64,000 nt of DNA from JACNJF01 sp050288105 (GTDB lineage Bacteria > Pseudomonadota > Gammaproteobacteria > GCA-001735895): positions 224,968 to 288,967 of the forward strand of contig JBNKDE010000006.1 in NCBI GenBank assembly GCA_050288105.1, in the 5' to 3' direction. The position numbers and the translations under genes are program-made. Below are positions 63,601 through 64,000 of the stretch, in pieces. Every line of letters starts with the position of its first letter. Position 1 is the stretch's first letter. A model generated the notes under the pieces. It saw only the letters and a program-made list of their open reading frames with translations. It was not told the DNA's origin and ran no database searches.

Positions 63601-64000
63601 GACGTCGATAATGCTGACAATGCGTTTACCCCATCGACTATCAATGGCACTAATGGAACCTTCAGTATTGATGCTGCTGGTCACTGGACCTTTACCGCAA
63701 ACAGCGCATTCGATAGCCTGAATGTGGGCGACAGTGTTAACGAAACCTTCAATATCACCAGCGTTGATGGCACGCCATCTACTGTCCAGATTACGATCAA
63801 TGGTAGCAACGATACCGCAACAGTGTCTTCAGCTTCGGTGACCTTAACAGAGACTGATAGCGCGCTGACCACCTCAGGCACATTAACCAGCGTTGATGTC
63901 GATGATGCAAACAATGCATTTACACCTTCAACGAGCACAGGTAGTTATGGTGATTTCAGTATTGATGCTGCTGGTCACTGGACCTTTACCGCAAACAGCG
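60664..64000 (+). CDS. Giant LapA-type repetitive adhesin, 3' end outside window
   Basis: The frame is open from ATG 60664 to the window end, 1112 codons, with no stop. The N-terminal ~130 residues form a retention module with the LapG target TAAG at residues 106-109 (cut expected between A107 and A108). One cadherin/Ig-like domain follows (about 171-262, with VLANDTDADGDVLSV). Then come VCBS-type repeats of 98 residues from about residue 268. LapG cleavage would detach the protein from the outer membrane. A C-terminal type I secretion signal and any RTX repeats would lie beyond the window. An AAGTGA stretch lies 5 bases upstream of the ATG, and the 133-bp gap suggests its own promoter. Confidence 0.93.
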   Translation, partial: MATKNIGFVVEVSGTAEVRDVDGIVKVLSNGDKIHDGDVVSTGLNSQIDIELFNGQQMQIGANTEVLMDETVYAELSDFPDQRAEQLAELQQLIVEGLDLEQLPETAAGETQTAGAALHATSIYVRDGEEGLVETQTLGTNGADNASSVNLVDGLDNIAPAVADSTDQPALNSLPVINADDVVINEDASVDINVLANDTDADGDVLSVTTVSQGVHGQVTINPDGTIRYVPDADYAGADSFSYTVSDGNGGTVTASVNIAINAVNDVAVVSSDHQTLTESGVRLSSSGTLTSTDVDNPDNAFTPSTVSGTLGEFSINANGQWSFVANSAFDNLNDGDTVTETFNVTSVDGTPSTVQITINGSNDSATVSSDVQVLSETDAVLTSAGTLTSTDVDNADNAFIPTSISGTIGTFSIDAAGNWSFTANSTFDHLNAGESVNETYPVSSIDGTPASVEITINGSNDAASVSSAAHSLTETDAILSTSGTLSSTDVDNVDNAFSASTTNGSYGEFSIDAAGHWIFTANSTFDSLNVGDSVTETFNVTTVDGTASTVQITINGSNDTATVSSDARVLTETDTALSSSGTLTSSDVDNPDNAFIASTTSGSYGEFSIDANGHWNFTANSAFDSLNVGDSVSETFNVSSVDGTPSSVQITLNGSNDAATVSSVVQALAETDSILTTSGTLSSADVDNTDNAFTAASISGSLGVFNIDANGNWNFTANSAFDSLNVGDSISETYTVTSVDGTAASVQIIINGTADAALVSSEARVLTETDSILTTSGTLTSVDIDGNSNTFFASSTSGSLGDFSIDTAGNWSFTANSAFDSLNQGDSVIETFHVTTEDGTPSTVLISINGTNDAATVSSDAKILTETDAILTSSGTLTSSDIDNADNAFVATTINGTSGTFSIDAAGHWTYTANSTFDSLNIGDSVGETFNVASIDGTAATVQITINGSNDAATVSSDARVLSETDTALSTSGTVTSTDVDNADNAFTPSTINGTNGTFSIDAAGHWTFTANSAFDSLNVGDSVNETFNITSVDGTPSTVQITINGSNDTATVSSASVTLTETDSALTTSGTLTSVDVDDANNAFTPSTSTGSYGDFSIDAAGHWTFTANS
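61465..64000 (+). repeat. 294-bp tandem VCBS repeats in the adhesin gene
   Basis: Nine repeat starts are visible, with the anchor of the first at 61471 and that of the ninth at 63823; the spacing is exactly 294 bp (98 residues). Each unit carries the phrases LTETD, SGTLTSTDVDN, NWSFTANS-type WxFxAN and SVDGTPS. The last repeat is cut by the window end. The repeats are similar but not identical, which allows unique assembly. Minus-strand ORFs in this area are reading-frame shadows. Confidence 0.95.

Noticed and set aside
61183..63938. Several minus-strand ORFs across the adhesin gene
   Set aside because: They repeat at the 294-bp period and are antisense reading of the VCBS repeats. The plus-strand frame from 60664 is open throughout and has clear domains.
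1..64000. Insertion sequences, integrases, prophage or tRNA genes
   Set aside because: I found no transposase or integrase frame, no terminal inverted repeats flanking a gene, and no tRNA cloverleaf that I could support.

Overview
The window is one contiguous piece of chromosome from a free-living, probably marine gammaproteobacterium. Three things point there. The housekeeping blocks ffs-dnaX-ybaB-recR and mutL-miaA-hfq-hflX-hflK-hflC-DUF2065-hisZ-purA have the gene order usual in Pseudomonas and Oceanospirillales-type genomes. MutL keeps an endonuclease motif, as in bacteria without MutH. Compatible-solute catabolism, TRAP and Aap uptake systems and large adhesins suit a saline, surface-colonising life. 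I cannot name the species. I see no insertion sequence, prophage, CRISPR array or tRNA.

Layout. (1) 2-4630: the 3' part of a large YDG-repeat surface protein ending in an OmpA peptidoglycan-binding domain. (2) 4707-5186: smpB, reverse strand. (3) 5553-12325: an ectoine/hydroxyectoine breakdown cluster (doeC, doeD, doeB, doeA, eutB, doeX). (4) 12438-15642: 4.5S RNA, dnaX with an A9 slip site separating gamma from tau, ybaB, recR and a HIT protein. (5) 15670-22892: a small SET protein, a FadL-type porin with a VolA-type surface lipase, pdxB, argE and two unknown genes. (6) 23133-27358: a general amino-acid ABC importer (aapJQMP). (7) 27439-28375: two tandem bacteriohemerythrins. (8) 28481-37936: the mutL to purA block. 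(9) 38053-46441: a secreted metzincin protease, a lipoprotein, a LysE exporter, a DctPQM TRAP transporter with a TatT partner, a rhomboid protease and a prepilin-like protein. (10) 46888-51142: a four-gene MacAB-like ABC exporter. (11) 51472-64000: a complete Lap-type biofilm adhesin locus. The giant adhesin runs off the window end and is open from 60664.

How the genes work together. In the ectoine cluster, DoeA opens the ring, DoeB removes acetate, DoeD transaminates the diaminobutyrate and DoeC oxidises aspartate semialdehyde to aspartate. EutB should feed hydroxyectoine-derived intermediates in, and DoeX is the local Lrp-type regulator. In the Lap locus, LapB, LapC and a TolC-type outer-membrane protein export the adhesin, the periplasmic protease LapG can cut it at a TAAG site near its N-terminus, and the c-di-GMP receptor LapD restrains LapG. 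The TolC component is fused to an Ig/cadherin-like domain and an OmpA domain, and a LuxR-type regulator with a degenerate receiver lies between lapC and the adhesin gene.

Most interesting points: the dnaX slip site, where the genomic zero frame encodes gamma rather than tau; the TolC-cadherin-OmpA fusion and the domain it shares with its own cargo adhesin; the pseudo-receiver regulator inside the adhesin operon; and eutB present without eutA or eutC. All family assignments come from reading the sequence and from general knowledge. No database search was run.
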